Shown here piece by piece: positions 51,406 through 59,380 of a DNA stretch of 64,000 nt. The stretch is taken from assembly GCA_964577375.1 (NCBI GenBank), contig CAZNYW010000015.1:1-64000 (forward strand), written 5' to 3'. This DNA comes from DATKUC01 sp964577375 (GTDB taxonomy: Bacteria > Spirochaetota > Spirochaetia > DSM-27196 > DATKUC01). The position numbers and the translations under genes were made by a program. A model generated the notes under the pieces. The model searched no databases, was not told the origin of the DNA, and saw nothing but the letters and a program-made list of their open reading frames with translations. Within the stretch, counting starts at the first letter, position 1, and each line of letters starts with the position of its first letter.

Positions 51406-52026
51406 ATGCGTACCGTATCGACTGCCTTTCTGACGATACTGACATTCTCTTTCGCGTTGTCCGGATGTGACTCCTACAATCTGCTCGATCAGTTTCGCAG
51501 AAGCGTGGCCGTGGAGCTTGCGGTGCAGCAGAGCAGTCTCGAGCAGGGGGAGACTACGACCCTCTATCCAAGCGGAGGCACGCCGCCCTACTCGTTCGCT
51601 GTCATTGCAGATAACATCTACGCCTCCGGAACGTATGGTTCGGTAACCGGCGAGGTCTATACCGCCGGAACTGCAATCGGGACAGTGACGATCCATTTAG
51701 TTGATTCGGCCGGTGCGACCACGAACGCAACAATCATGCTGATTCCTCCGGCGCCGACCATCAGCTCCGTGACGTCTTCGGGATCGCCACCCAAGAACAC
51801 GGTAACGTGGGCCTCCTACGGAAGCACGAGTAAGATAGGCGGATTCGTCATTCAGCGGTCGACCGACGGCCTCACCTTCGCCGACCAGGGGACCTCGGGA
51901 TCGACCGCCACGAGCTATCTCGACGCTACGAACGTTCAGCCGGGAAAGACCTACTACTATCGCGTGCTCGCGGTCAACGGACCGATGCGCTCACGCGCCT
52001 CTTCGATTCTTGCCGTAAGCACGTAG
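51406..52026 (+). CDS. Lipoprotein with Ig/fibronectin-III-like domains
   Basis: 206 residues with a lipobox (FALSGC, Cys21). Residues 35-110 form an Ig-like beta region and 115-206 an FN3-like domain (FVIQRSTDGLTFADQG; PGKTYYYRVLAVNG). The ATG starts 1 bp after the preceding exported protein gene, so the two are co-expressed. Probably attached to the outer or inner membrane surface. Confidence 0.8.
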   Translation: MRTVSTAFLTILTFSFALSGCDSYNLLDQFRRSVAVELAVQQSSLEQGETTTLYPSGGTPPYSFAVIADNIYASGTYGSVTGEVYTAGTAIGTVTIHLVDSAGATTNATIMLIPPAPTISSVTSSGSPPKNTVTWASYGSTSKIGGFVIQRSTDGLTFADQGTSGSTATSYLDATNVQPGKTYYYRVLAVNGPMRSRASSILAVST

Positions 52027-52051
52027 TTCCTGATCGTAACGAAGGGTCAAC

Positions 52052-52948
52052 TCAATTTCCCGTATCGCTTCCGAGCATGCCTTCGGCGGCCGCGTAGGCC
52101 TCCGCCTGCCCGTTGAGCCGTTCTCGCTCCCCGTATCTCTGAAGGAATCGGTCAAAGGACTCGAGAAGTCCGGGATAGGCTGCGCGTGCCTCCGGCGTGC
52201 TGATGAGAGCTCGCACCAGGGCGCGCGTGTCCAGCTCCTCGAGCCCCAGAACCTGTGGTGAGTTCAGAGACTGCAGTTTCAGTCCGAGCTCGGCACGGGC
52301 CGAGCTGATTTCACTCGTAAGCCGTGACACGGTCTCTGAGAGCTCGGATATGCGCGCCCGGTCCTTCTCGATTCCCGCCAGATCACTCTGTGCCGAGGTC
52401 TGGCCGCCGGTGCCGACGTTTTGACTGCGTTCAAGCGTTCGGATGATCAGGCGGCTGTCGTCCAGCTGAGTCTGAAGGGCCGTTATTCGCTTTTGCAGAA
52501 GCGCGGTAAGCGTAACGGTGCTCGCCGGGGCGAGGCTGTCGGCTCCTGCGGCAATCGTCGCGGGCTCCGGCGGAGGCGGCGGAATACTTCTCGAAAGGAT
52601 CTGGTTCCGCTCCGCCCTCGCCTGGTTAAGCTGCTGCCTTACCTCCGCCACCTGCGGGGGCGACGCGTTGTTCCGGATGAGAAGAAGATAACGCCGATTG
52701 AGGTCCGCGATCTCCTGGTCCTTTTGCAGTAGCTCCTGGTCGGTCTGGGACTTCAGCTCCTGGAGCAGTCGCCATTCGGTGGTGATGAACTTGCTTTCAT
52801 TCAGCGAGATCGCGGCGAGCCGGTCGTGGTAACGGGCGAACGCCACCCAGAGGAATGCTGCACCAAAAAGAAGCAGGCCCAGGTTTGACAGTAGAGGGAA
52901 CCAGTCTTTTTTCTGTCTGGGTTGAGAATCATCAAAGGAGCTCTGCAT
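52052..52948 (-). CDS. Membrane-anchored coiled-coil protein
   Basis: About 298 residues: a short basic N-terminus (RQKKDW), one membrane helix (about 18-37, LLSNLGLLLFGAAFLWVAFA), then long heptad-rich coiled coil interrupted by a PPPPPEP stretch near 120, and a C-terminal helical part. No family recognised. It overlaps nothing on its strand and is divergent from the HD-GYP gene, whose promoter must lie within about 60 bp. Confidence 0.7.
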   Translation of the reverse strand: MQSSFDDSQPRQKKDWFPLLSNLGLLLFGAAFLWVAFARYHDRLAAISLNESKFITTEWRLLQELKSQTDQELLQKDQEIADLNRRYLLLIRNNASPPQVAEVRQQLNQARAERNQILSRSIPPPPPEPATIAAGADSLAPASTVTLTALLQKRITALQTQLDDSRLIIRTLERSQNVGTGGQTSAQSDLAGIEKDRARISELSETVSRLTSEISSARAELGLKLQSLNSPQVLGLEELDTRALVRALISTPEARAAYPGLLESFDRFLQRYGERERLNGQAEAYAAAEGMLGSDTGN

Positions 52949-53008
52949 TGCGGGCCGCCTGCCGTCAATAATATCACCGAATCGAGCGGAGGTGATATAC
53001 TGCGGCCT

Positions 53009-54427
53009 ATGCGCGGCCGCGTTCGCCTGAGATTCAGACTCTTCCTCACGATTCTCCCCCTCGTGGTCATGGTGGTCCTGGTCAGCGCCGTATTTGCCTC
53101 GCTCGAGTCGAGGGCGGCTCTCACCCGTATCGCGAATCGGCACATGGCCTTCAAGGCGGAACAGCTTCGCAACTACTTCTTCAGCGAGTGGAAGGTCATG
53201 TCCGATCTCGGTCTGAGCTCCGATCCTGCCTACCAGTTGGCTGCCGAAGAATCCTTCCGCTCCTACGCCGCCTCACTGCTTCGGACGCGCACGGAGCTGA
53301 TCATCGCCTTTGACGGGAACGGCAGGGAGGTGATGAACGTAGCAATCGGAACCGGCGCGGGTGCCAGTGCGCCGCAGCAGGGCTCCGGGGAACCGGAAAA
53401 GCTCGAGCCGGGATGGTTCAACAAACGGCTCCTCGGGGAAGACCGGGTCGGTGTGGCGTTCAATCTGGAACCGATCAACTGGACGGTGGCGGTCACGGAG
53501 CTCGAATCCGCGTTCTTTTCCGACGTCCGCAGCATCGAATACATTCACCTCTGGATCCTCATCGTCTCAGTTGCAGTTGTCACCGTTTTTCTGTCGGTCT
53601 TCATCGGCTACGTAGTCCGCCCGGCCGAGCGGCTTACCGCGACAATTCAACATATCACCGTGACCAACGACCTCACGCAACGGGCACAGGTCGAGTTCGC
53701 CGATGAGATCGGAACACTTGCCGGTTCGTTCAATACGATGATTTCGGCTCTCCAGGCCAACTACAGGAAGCTGGAGGAGACGAGCAATGCAGAGCGGATC
53801 GCACGGCAGACGGCCATCGAACGAGAGGAGGAGACCCTCTACCTTCTGGGCAGAGTGTCTGATTTCCGCGACATGGAAACCGGCGTCCATCTCAAGCGGA
53901 TCGGCGCCCTGTCGGCGCTGCTTTCGAAGCTGCTGGGCCAGAGCGAAGAAGAGCAGACCCTCATGCGGAACAGCGCGCCGCTGCACGACATCGGCAAGCT
54001 TGCCATACCCGAAGCGATCATCCAGAAGGAGGGTAAGCTCACCGCGGAAGAGTACGAAGCGATGAAGCTCCACGCTTCAATCGGGCACGAGCTGCTGAAG
54101 GGCGCCCGGAGCATCTATCTGATCGAGGGCGCACAAATCGCGCGCACCCATCACGAAAAATGGGACGGCAGCGGCTACCCATCCGGCCTCGCGGGTGAAG
54201 AGATACCCCTTTCCGGCCGGATCGTCGCCATAGTTGATGTTTTCGACGCGCTTTTGTCCTCCAGACCCTACAAGAAGGCGTGGGAACCCGAACGTGTCCG
54301 CGACTACATTCGCGAGCAGAGCGGCCGGCACTTCGATCCGGCACTCGTGGACGTATTTCTCGAAAACTTCGACGCTTTCCGGGAGTACTTCATCTCCTGC
54401 GAACAGACTTTCAAGGAACAGACATAG
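53009..54427 (+). CDS. Membrane-bound HD-GYP cyclic-di-GMP phosphodiesterase
   Basis: 472 residues: TM1 (about 10-30), an extracytoplasmic region to about 175, TM2 (about 180-205), HAMP (VVRPAERLTATIQHI; FADEIGTLAGSFNTM), a short coil and HD-GYP with HDIGK in APLHDIGKLAIPE and HHEKWDGSGYPSGL. All signature residues for c-di-GMP hydrolysis are present. A full-strength GGAGGTGAT is 16 nt before the ATG at 53009 but 7 nt before an in-frame CTG at 53000; that CTG could be the true start. Confidence 0.9.
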   Translation: MRGRVRLRFRLFLTILPLVVMVVLVSAVFASLESRAALTRIANRHMAFKAEQLRNYFFSEWKVMSDLGLSSDPAYQLAAEESFRSYAASLLRTRTELIIAFDGNGREVMNVAIGTGAGASAPQQGSGEPEKLEPGWFNKRLLGEDRVGVAFNLEPINWTVAVTELESAFFSDVRSIEYIHLWILIVSVAVVTVFLSVFIGYVVRPAERLTATIQHITVTNDLTQRAQVEFADEIGTLAGSFNTMISALQANYRKLEETSNAERIARQTAIEREEETLYLLGRVSDFRDMETGVHLKRIGALSALLSKLLGQSEEEQTLMRNSAPLHDIGKLAIPEAIIQKEGKLTAEEYEAMKLHASIGHELLKGARSIYLIEGAQIARTHHEKWDGSGYPSGLAGEEIPLSGRIVAIVDVFDALLSSRPYKKAWEPERVRDYIREQSGRHFDPALVDVFLENFDAFREYFISCEQTFKEQT

Positions 54428-54446
54428 CGCCTCACCGGGAGGGGTC

Positions 54447-55562
54447 ATGGACAATCGAAACGGCTACATGCTTGGGGGCAGGTCTGCCCGCCGCGGATAT
54501 GACTGGTGGTGGCACAGCCTCTGTGCCACGTCGGAGGCGACCGGAATGATCAGGCCCTTCTTCATCGAGTATTTCTTCATCAATCCGGCGCTTGATGCGG
54601 AACGAGTGGTTCTCGGCCAGGATCCGGAAAATCGAAAGGCGAAGCTTCGCCCCTGCTACGGCATGCTCATGGCCGGATTCCGGGACAGCGGCGAAAGCGC
54701 GCAGATACACAACTACTATCCGCTCTCGGTTTGCCGTGCCGACGGGGAGCAGATGGATGTGAGGATCGGCGACGCTGTCGCCACTGAAACTCGGCTGAGC
54801 GGGTCGGTCGCGCTCGAAGCGGCCGAGGCGCGCGCCCGTCCGGAGCTCATGTCCGATCCAGGGCGGATCAGCTGGGAGCTCTCTGCGGAGAAACTCCTTT
54901 CGTACTCGGTCGGCTGGGGGACCTCCCGCCTGCTCCGGTCACTCGGAGCCCTTCAGATGTCGTGGCACATTGCGGGAATGCTCACGAGGTACAGCGGCAG
55001 GATCATCTGCAACGGCGAAACCTACAAGGTCGAGCCGGAAACTTCGTACGGCTACCAGGACAAGAACTGGGGCAGCGACTACACAAATCTCTGGGTGTGG
55101 CTGAACTGCAACAGTTTCACGAGCGACCGAAAAGGCAGGAGACTTTCGCGAACGAGCCTCGTTCTCGGCGGCGGCCGTCCGGTTCTCTTCGGGGTACCGT
55201 TTCCTCGCCGCCTGCTCGTAGCCTTCTACTACGAGGGAGAGCTTTTCGAGTTCAACTTTTCGAAGTTCTGGACCGGCAGCCGGCAGACATTTGGCTGCCC
55301 TGTCACCGAAGAACAGATCGAGTGGAACGTCGAAGCCTCGAATCGCAAAGCGAAGATCGAAATTCATTTTTCCTGCCCCCGAGACTCCATGATCCGGATC
55401 AACTACGAAAATCCTGACGGCCGGAAGCTTCACGATTCGCTCTGGAACGGCGGTCACGCGCAGGGCACCGTTCGCCTCCTTCTCCGGACCCGGCATGGAT
55501 GGGAGGAGCTCGATCTCTGCCGGGGCGAGTACGGGGGATGTGAGTTCGGCGAGCAGCGGTGA
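54447..55562 (+). CDS. Tocopherol-cyclase-like protein
   Basis: 371 residues, predicted beta-rich and soluble. SYGYQDKNWGSDYTNLWVWL and GYDWWWHSLCATSEA resemble the conserved Trp-rich regions of the tocopherol cyclase-like family (PF14249), which has bacterial members of unknown role. GGGAGGGG stands before the ATG, 19 bp after the HD-GYP gene. It need not act on tocopherol; a lipid or quinone-like ligand is the inference. Confidence 0.65.
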   Translation: MDNRNGYMLGGRSARRGYDWWWHSLCATSEATGMIRPFFIEYFFINPALDAERVVLGQDPENRKAKLRPCYGMLMAGFRDSGESAQIHNYYPLSVCRADGEQMDVRIGDAVATETRLSGSVALEAAEARARPELMSDPGRISWELSAEKLLSYSVGWGTSRLLRSLGALQMSWHIAGMLTRYSGRIICNGETYKVEPETSYGYQDKNWGSDYTNLWVWLNCNSFTSDRKGRRLSRTSLVLGGGRPVLFGVPFPRRLLVAFYYEGELFEFNFSKFWTGSRQTFGCPVTEEQIEWNVEASNRKAKIEIHFSCPRDSMIRINYENPDGRKLHDSLWNGGHAQGTVRLLLRTRHGWEELDLCRGEYGGCEFGEQR

Positions 55563-55637
55563 GAATAGCACCTTGCCGCGTTCACCGGGCAAGTCGGTTT
55601 GCGCTGCAATAGTCTGGGCTGTTCAATCTCCAAAAAA

Positions 55638-55657
55638 ACGCAACAAAATGGTTGCGT
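55638..55657. promoter_or_regulatory. Operator 1: ACGCAAC-N6-GTTGCGT
   Basis: A perfect dyad covering the -35 (TTGCGT). Its core GCAAC-N6-GTTGC is identical to that of operator 2, centred 41 bp downstream. Likely bound by the ArsR-type regulator encoded at 56135. Confidence 0.75.
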
Positions 55658-55680
55658 AAATTCGCGGCACGCGTTATTAT
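55652..55680 (+). promoter_or_regulatory. Promoter of the SRPBCC-ArsR operon
   Basis: TTGCGT, a 17-bp spacer and TATTAT. The start near 55687 leaves only about 12 nt of leader before the ATG at 55699. Both core elements are covered by the two operators. Confidence 0.65.
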
Positions 55681-55699
55681 GCAACCAAAGAGTTGCATA
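55678..55699. promoter_or_regulatory. Operator 2: TATGCAAC-N6-GTTGCATA
   Basis: A perfect dyad with 8-bp arms that overlaps the -10, the transcription start and the first base of the start codon. It has the same GCAAC-N6-GTTGC core as operator 1. Confidence 0.75.
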
Positions 55700-56145
55700 T
55701 GGAACAAAACCGCATCGAGAAGCACATTGATCTGGACGCGTCGGTTTCCAGGGTCTGGAAGGCGCTGACTGACCATATAGAATTCGGTCAATGGTTCGGG
55801 TGCAGGCTCGAGGGCCCGTTTGCCGTAGGGAAGACCACTTCGGGGAAGATCACCTATCCCGGCTTCGAACATCTGCAATGGGCGGTCGACGTAAAGAAGA
55901 TGGATCACGAACGATTGTTTTCATTCACGTGGCATCCCTATGCGGTCGATCCCGAGGTCGATTACTCGAAGGAGACGCCTACGCTTGTCGAGTTTCACCT
56001 CGAAGAAACAGCGGACGGCACCCACCTGACGGTGGTTGAATCCGGGTTCGAAAAGATCCCTGCCAACCGGAGGCTCGAGGCCTTCCGCATGAACGAAGAG
56101 GGCTGGATCGAGCAGCTGAAGAACATCGCGAACCATGTCCGATAG
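55699..56145 (+). CDS. SRPBCC (AHSA1-like) protein
   Basis: 148 residues: IEKHIDLDASVSRVWKALTD, the LFSFTWHP centre and LTVVESGFEKIP fit the START/AHSA1 fold with a hydrophobic cavity. Genes of this kind are often paired with ArsR regulators, as here (11-bp overlap). It may bind or modify a small hydrophobic ligand. Confidence 0.87.
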   Translation: MEQNRIEKHIDLDASVSRVWKALTDHIEFGQWFGCRLEGPFAVGKTTSGKITYPGFEHLQWAVDVKKMDHERLFSFTWHPYAVDPEVDYSKETPTLVEFHLEETADGTHLTVVESGFEKIPANRRLEAFRMNEEGWIEQLKNIANHVR

Positions 56146-56473
56146 TGTCCTGCCGCAGCGCTTCTCCCTGCAGGCGCATATGTTTGCCGCGCTGGGCGAC
56201 GAGACCCGGCTTTCGCTGGTCGTGAGACTCTGCAGCGTCTCGCGCCAGTCGATTTCTCAACTTTCCGGGGGAACGCGGCTCACGCGGCAGGCGATTACCA
56301 AGCACCTCAAGGTGCTCGAGCGGGTCGGGCTGGTCCGGAGTCACAGAATGGGGCGGGAGACGCTGTACGAGTTCGACGCCGCCCCCATCGAAACGATGGC
56401 ACAGTACCTGGATCTGGTATCCAGACAGTGGGACAAAAAGCTCACCAGCCTGAAGAGATTTCTCGAGGAATAG
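56135..56473 (+). CDS. ArsR-family transcriptional regulator
   Basis: 112 residues; winged helix with ALGDETRLSLVVRLC, ISQLSGGTRLTRQAITKHL and the wing SHRMGRETLYEF. There is no metal-binding Cys motif in helix alpha3, so it is not a classical metal sensor. It overlaps the SRPBCC gene by 11 bp and probably represses this operon through the operators at 55638-55699. Confidence 0.88.
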   Translation: MSDSVLPQRFSLQAHMFAALGDETRLSLVVRLCSVSRQSISQLSGGTRLTRQAITKHLKVLERVGLVRSHRMGRETLYEFDAAPIETMAQYLDLVSRQWDKKLTSLKRFLEE

Positions 56474-56604
56474 CCGGGCCCGCTGTCTTGTTGCGCTGTT
56501 GCGACCGGAGAGCCGCTTGTGGCGCGTTCTCCGAGGCAGGGGTGCCTGCGTTACGATCATCACGGGAGAAACTCAGCTAAACCCACGGTATGAGGAGGAA
56601 ACGG

Positions 56605-57411
56605 ATGACCGAACACAAAACCGGCTCACGGTAAGAATGGCTCTCTGCACGGCTCGATCTGCTTGCAGCTGAGAAGGAGCTTACGCGGCGCAGCGACGAG
56701 CTGGCGCGTCGGCGGCAGAGTCTTCCCTGGGTACGAATTGACAAAGAGTACCGCTTTGAAACCGAAGATGGGACGGCGACTCTCGCCGAACTTTTCCAGG
56801 GACGATAGCAGCTTCTGGTCTATCACTTCATGTTCGGACCCGATTACGAAGCAGGGTGCGTCTCCTGTTCGGCAATTGCAGACGGATTCAACGGATTCGC
56901 CGTGCACCTGGCGAACCATGACGTGATGCTCCGGGCGGTGTCACGGGCTCCGCTCGGCAAACTCCAGACATTCAGGCGCCGAATGGGATGGACCTTTCCA
57001 TGGGCCTCCTCCCACGGAACCGATTTCAACTTCGACTTCAATGTTGCGTTCACCAGCGAACAACAACGCGGGGTTGAGATCGAATACAACTACCGGCGTG
57101 AACCGGCCTGGGAGTGGAGCGGGAGCGCACAGGAACGCGCCCCGAAAGATCTCCTGACGACGCAGGAACATGACGGTGCAGGAGGGCCGGTCGACAGGAG
57201 CGCGTCGTTGACCGGTGCGGATGTCGCGGCCTATACCAGGGAGAGGCCGGGAATGAGCGCGTTCGCCCTGGTGGGAGGCGTGGTTTACCACAGCTATTCC
57301 ACCTTTTCACGCGGACTCGACGGTCTCTGGGGCATGTATCAGTGGCTCGACAGGGCGCCGCTCGGGCGCAACGAGCGTGATTACTGGTTTCGCCATCATG
57401 ACGAGTATTAG
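56605..57411 (+). pseudogene. DUF899 thioredoxin-like protein with two in-frame stops
   Basis: From the ATG at 56605 (AGGAGGAAACGG upstream) the protein reads MTEHKTGSR, TAA (56632-56634), EWLSARLDLLAAEKELTRR and onwards, TAG (56806-56808), QLLVYHFMFGPDYEAGC and onwards without any frameshift to 57411. The rest is a well-preserved DUF899 sequence with the C-V-S-C pair (GCVSCSAIADG) and MGWTFPWASS. Intact relatives have sense codons at both stops. A shorter product from an internal start is possible. It follows the SRPBCC-ArsR genes, a frequent neighbourhood for this family. Confidence 0.8.
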
Positions 57412-58054
57412 CGCGGCGCGGAAAGCGGTTGTCTTGTTTGAGCCGGTGGCACTCGCCGTGGGTTGCTGGATCACAACGATTCGTCAGATGATCGGGATGG
57501 ACATGGGCGTTGCGACGCGGCTGGGGTCGTTCACCCATTTTGTCGTGCTCTGGGCGATAATGATGACGGCGATGATGCTGCCGGGTGCAATCCCGGCAGC
57601 ATTGCGACGCGCTCGTGTTGCCGACGGTCTGTTCGACGTTCCGCTGTTTCTCATGACCTACCTTGGCATCTGGGCGGCCCTGGGGGTTCCGATCTACCTG
57701 ATGTACCGGCCTCACGGCTACATCGCTGCCGGCGCAATCGTAATCGCGGCAGGGGTCTACGAGCTCACGCCTGTCAAACGAGCGTTCCGGCAACGCTGCT
57801 CCAACCGGGCTCCCTCGGGACTCGAGTTCGGCCTGTGTTGCGCGGGCCCGAGCATCGGCCTGATGCTGATTCAGATTGCACTGGGCATAATGAGCATCGT
57901 CTGGATGGTTGTGATCACGGTCATCATAGTCGCGCAGAAGATTCTGCCACCGATGCCGGCAGTGGACAACCCTCTCGCTCTGGTCATAGTCGGATTTGGA
58001 CTGCTGGTGGTGCTTTCGCCCTCGTCCATACCGGGGGTCCTGTTGCCGATGTGA
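57398..58054 (+). CDS. DUF2182 integral membrane protein
   Basis: 218 residues, about six to seven helices. The DUF2182 pattern is visible in FVVLWAIMMTAMMLPGAIPA and GLCCAGPSIGLMLIQIALG. The family is thought to be a metal-linked membrane protein. The start lies inside the end of the DUF899 frame (14-bp overlap), indicating that the two were co-translated before the stops appeared. Confidence 0.75.
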   Translation: MTSISAARKAVVLFEPVALAVGCWITTIRQMIGMDMGVATRLGSFTHFVVLWAIMMTAMMLPGAIPAALRRARVADGLFDVPLFLMTYLGIWAALGVPIYLMYRPHGYIAAGAIVIAAGVYELTPVKRAFRQRCSNRAPSGLEFGLCCAGPSIGLMLIQIALGIMSIVWMVVITVIIVAQKILPPMPAVDNPLALVIVGFGLLVVLSPSSIPGVLLPM

Positions 58055-58078
58055 GCCTGCATTTGTTCGGGGAACCTG

Positions 58079-58225
58079 TCAGTCACGGATGGACCATCCG
58101 CCGAGACCAGGGGGCAGGTTGCCGCCGTCGACCTCATCGAGTGCGGTGGTATGGATGAGTCAGTCGAAATTGCAGAAACGCACCCGGTCGCCCGGTTCGG
58201 CACGATCGAGATCCGTCTATTCTGC
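58079..58225 (+). pseudogene. C-terminal remnant of a YCII/DGPF-family protein
   Basis: In the frame after the DUF2182 stop, VTDGPSAETRGQVAAVDLIE and ETHPVARFGTIEIR match the second half of YCII-related (DGPFAETKE) proteins. The N-terminal half is missing and no start codon is suitably placed. The frame stays open to a stop at 58283-58285 with unrelated residues. Confidence 0.6.
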
Positions 58226-58269
58226 GAGGGGTGGTTCATGTGTGTTCGTGAGCGGAGAGGAGGCAATCG

Positions 58270-58470
58270 ATGCGGATATTTCTGAACGTGATCGCCGTCC
58301 TGATGCTTGGCGTCGGTGGCGTATGGACTTTGCAGGGGCTCAATATCCTGTTGGGCAGTTTCATGTCCGGCAGCAGGGAGTGGCTGATAATCGGCGTCGT
58401 GCTCGTGCTGATCGGGGCGGTCGTACTGATATTTGCGAATCGGCGCAGGAAGACGACACCGCCGGAGTGA
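58270..58470 (+). CDS. Small two-helix membrane protein
   Basis: 66 residues, two hydrophobic helices (FLNVIAVLMLGVGGVWTL; EWLIIGVVLVLIGAVVLIFA) and a basic tail (NRRRK). AGGAGG stands 6 nt before the ATG. Similar short conserved proteins of unknown function are common in bacteria. It looks intact although both neighbours are fragments. Confidence 0.75.
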   Translation: MRIFLNVIAVLMLGVGGVWTLQGLNILLGSFMSGSREWLIIGVVLVLIGAVVLIFANRRRKTTPPE

Positions 58471-58496
58471 ATCGGAGGTGCGGCCGCCTCGGCGCG

Positions 58497-58825
58497 TCCG
58501 TCGTCTTCGATGGCCAGTGTCACCGGTCCATCCCGTTCCGACGTACGCACCCGGATCGTGCCGCTCGTCCGTCCGCTGAACGCGTACTTCATTGCGTTGG
58601 TCACGATCTCGTTCACGATCACGCCGATAAGCTGAAGTCGTCGCGCATCGAGCGTGACCGGCTCTGTTTCGCTTGCCACCCTGACATTCATTGCCCCCGA
58701 GAAGGTCGCCACGACCTCTTTCACGAGCTGTTCGACGTAGGAATCCATCGACATTGAAATCTGCGGACTGGGAGAGCCGCTCGTACAGGAGGCCCATACC
58801 TCGAAGCCGATTCTCCGCCGCGGCT
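58497..58825 (-). pseudogene. Fragment of a HisKA_2-type histidine kinase
   Basis: On the minus strand ENRLRGMGLLYERLSQSADF (end of the HisKA_2 region) is followed, after a frameshift near 58755, by DSYVEQLVKEVVATFSG and the N box GVIVNEIVTNAMKYAF, then TLAIEDDG, where homology stops. The N-terminal sensor and the last part of the ATPase are absent. Confidence 0.7.
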
Positions 58826-58869
58826 GGATGGCTCGACTGCCGTGAGCCGGCACGCAACGGCGCCGACAT

Positions 58870-59247
58870 CACAATCCGGCCGCCTCCATATTTGCGCGTG
58901 CCCTTGCGGAGATGGAGTACCTTGTCGCGGGGATGGGCGGCAAGGCGGAGTCGGTGTACGGTCTTGCCGGATCGGGTGATCTCTACGTGACCTGCCAGGC
59001 CGGCCGGAACAGCCGCATGGGGAGGTTGCTCGGTAGCGGTCTGCGATACGCGCAGCCCAGGGCCGAAAGGATCCCGCACGACACCGTAGAGGGCGCGGAG
59101 CTCGCGCGGGCGATCGGACCTCTTCTTGAAACGCAGCTCGAATCGGGGGCGCTCGACCGAGCGAAACTGCCCCTTGCGGCCGCGGTGATTGATGCGGTGT
59201 GCCACGACGCGCTCTTTGACCTTTCCTGGGACACGCTCTGGAAGTAG
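58870..59247 (+). pseudogene. C-terminal fragment of NAD(P)-dependent glycerol-3-phosphate dehydrogenase (GpsA)
   Basis: IFARALAEMEYLVAGMGG, SVYGLAGSGDLYVTCQAGRN and HDTVEGAELAR are the helical substrate domain of GpsA. The whole NAD-binding N-terminal half is missing: homology starts abruptly, about 45 bp from the end of the kinase fragment. It cannot be an active dehydrogenase. Confidence 0.75.
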
Positions 59248-59380
59248 CGGCCTCGAAGACGGCGAGCTGCGTCTCGACCCGTTCTGAGAACCCGGTGTTT
59301 GTCTCGGGAACGTGAATGCAACAATATCTGTCCCGGCACATCCGATCCACTCGTCACAACGTAATGACGATGTAGCAGCC

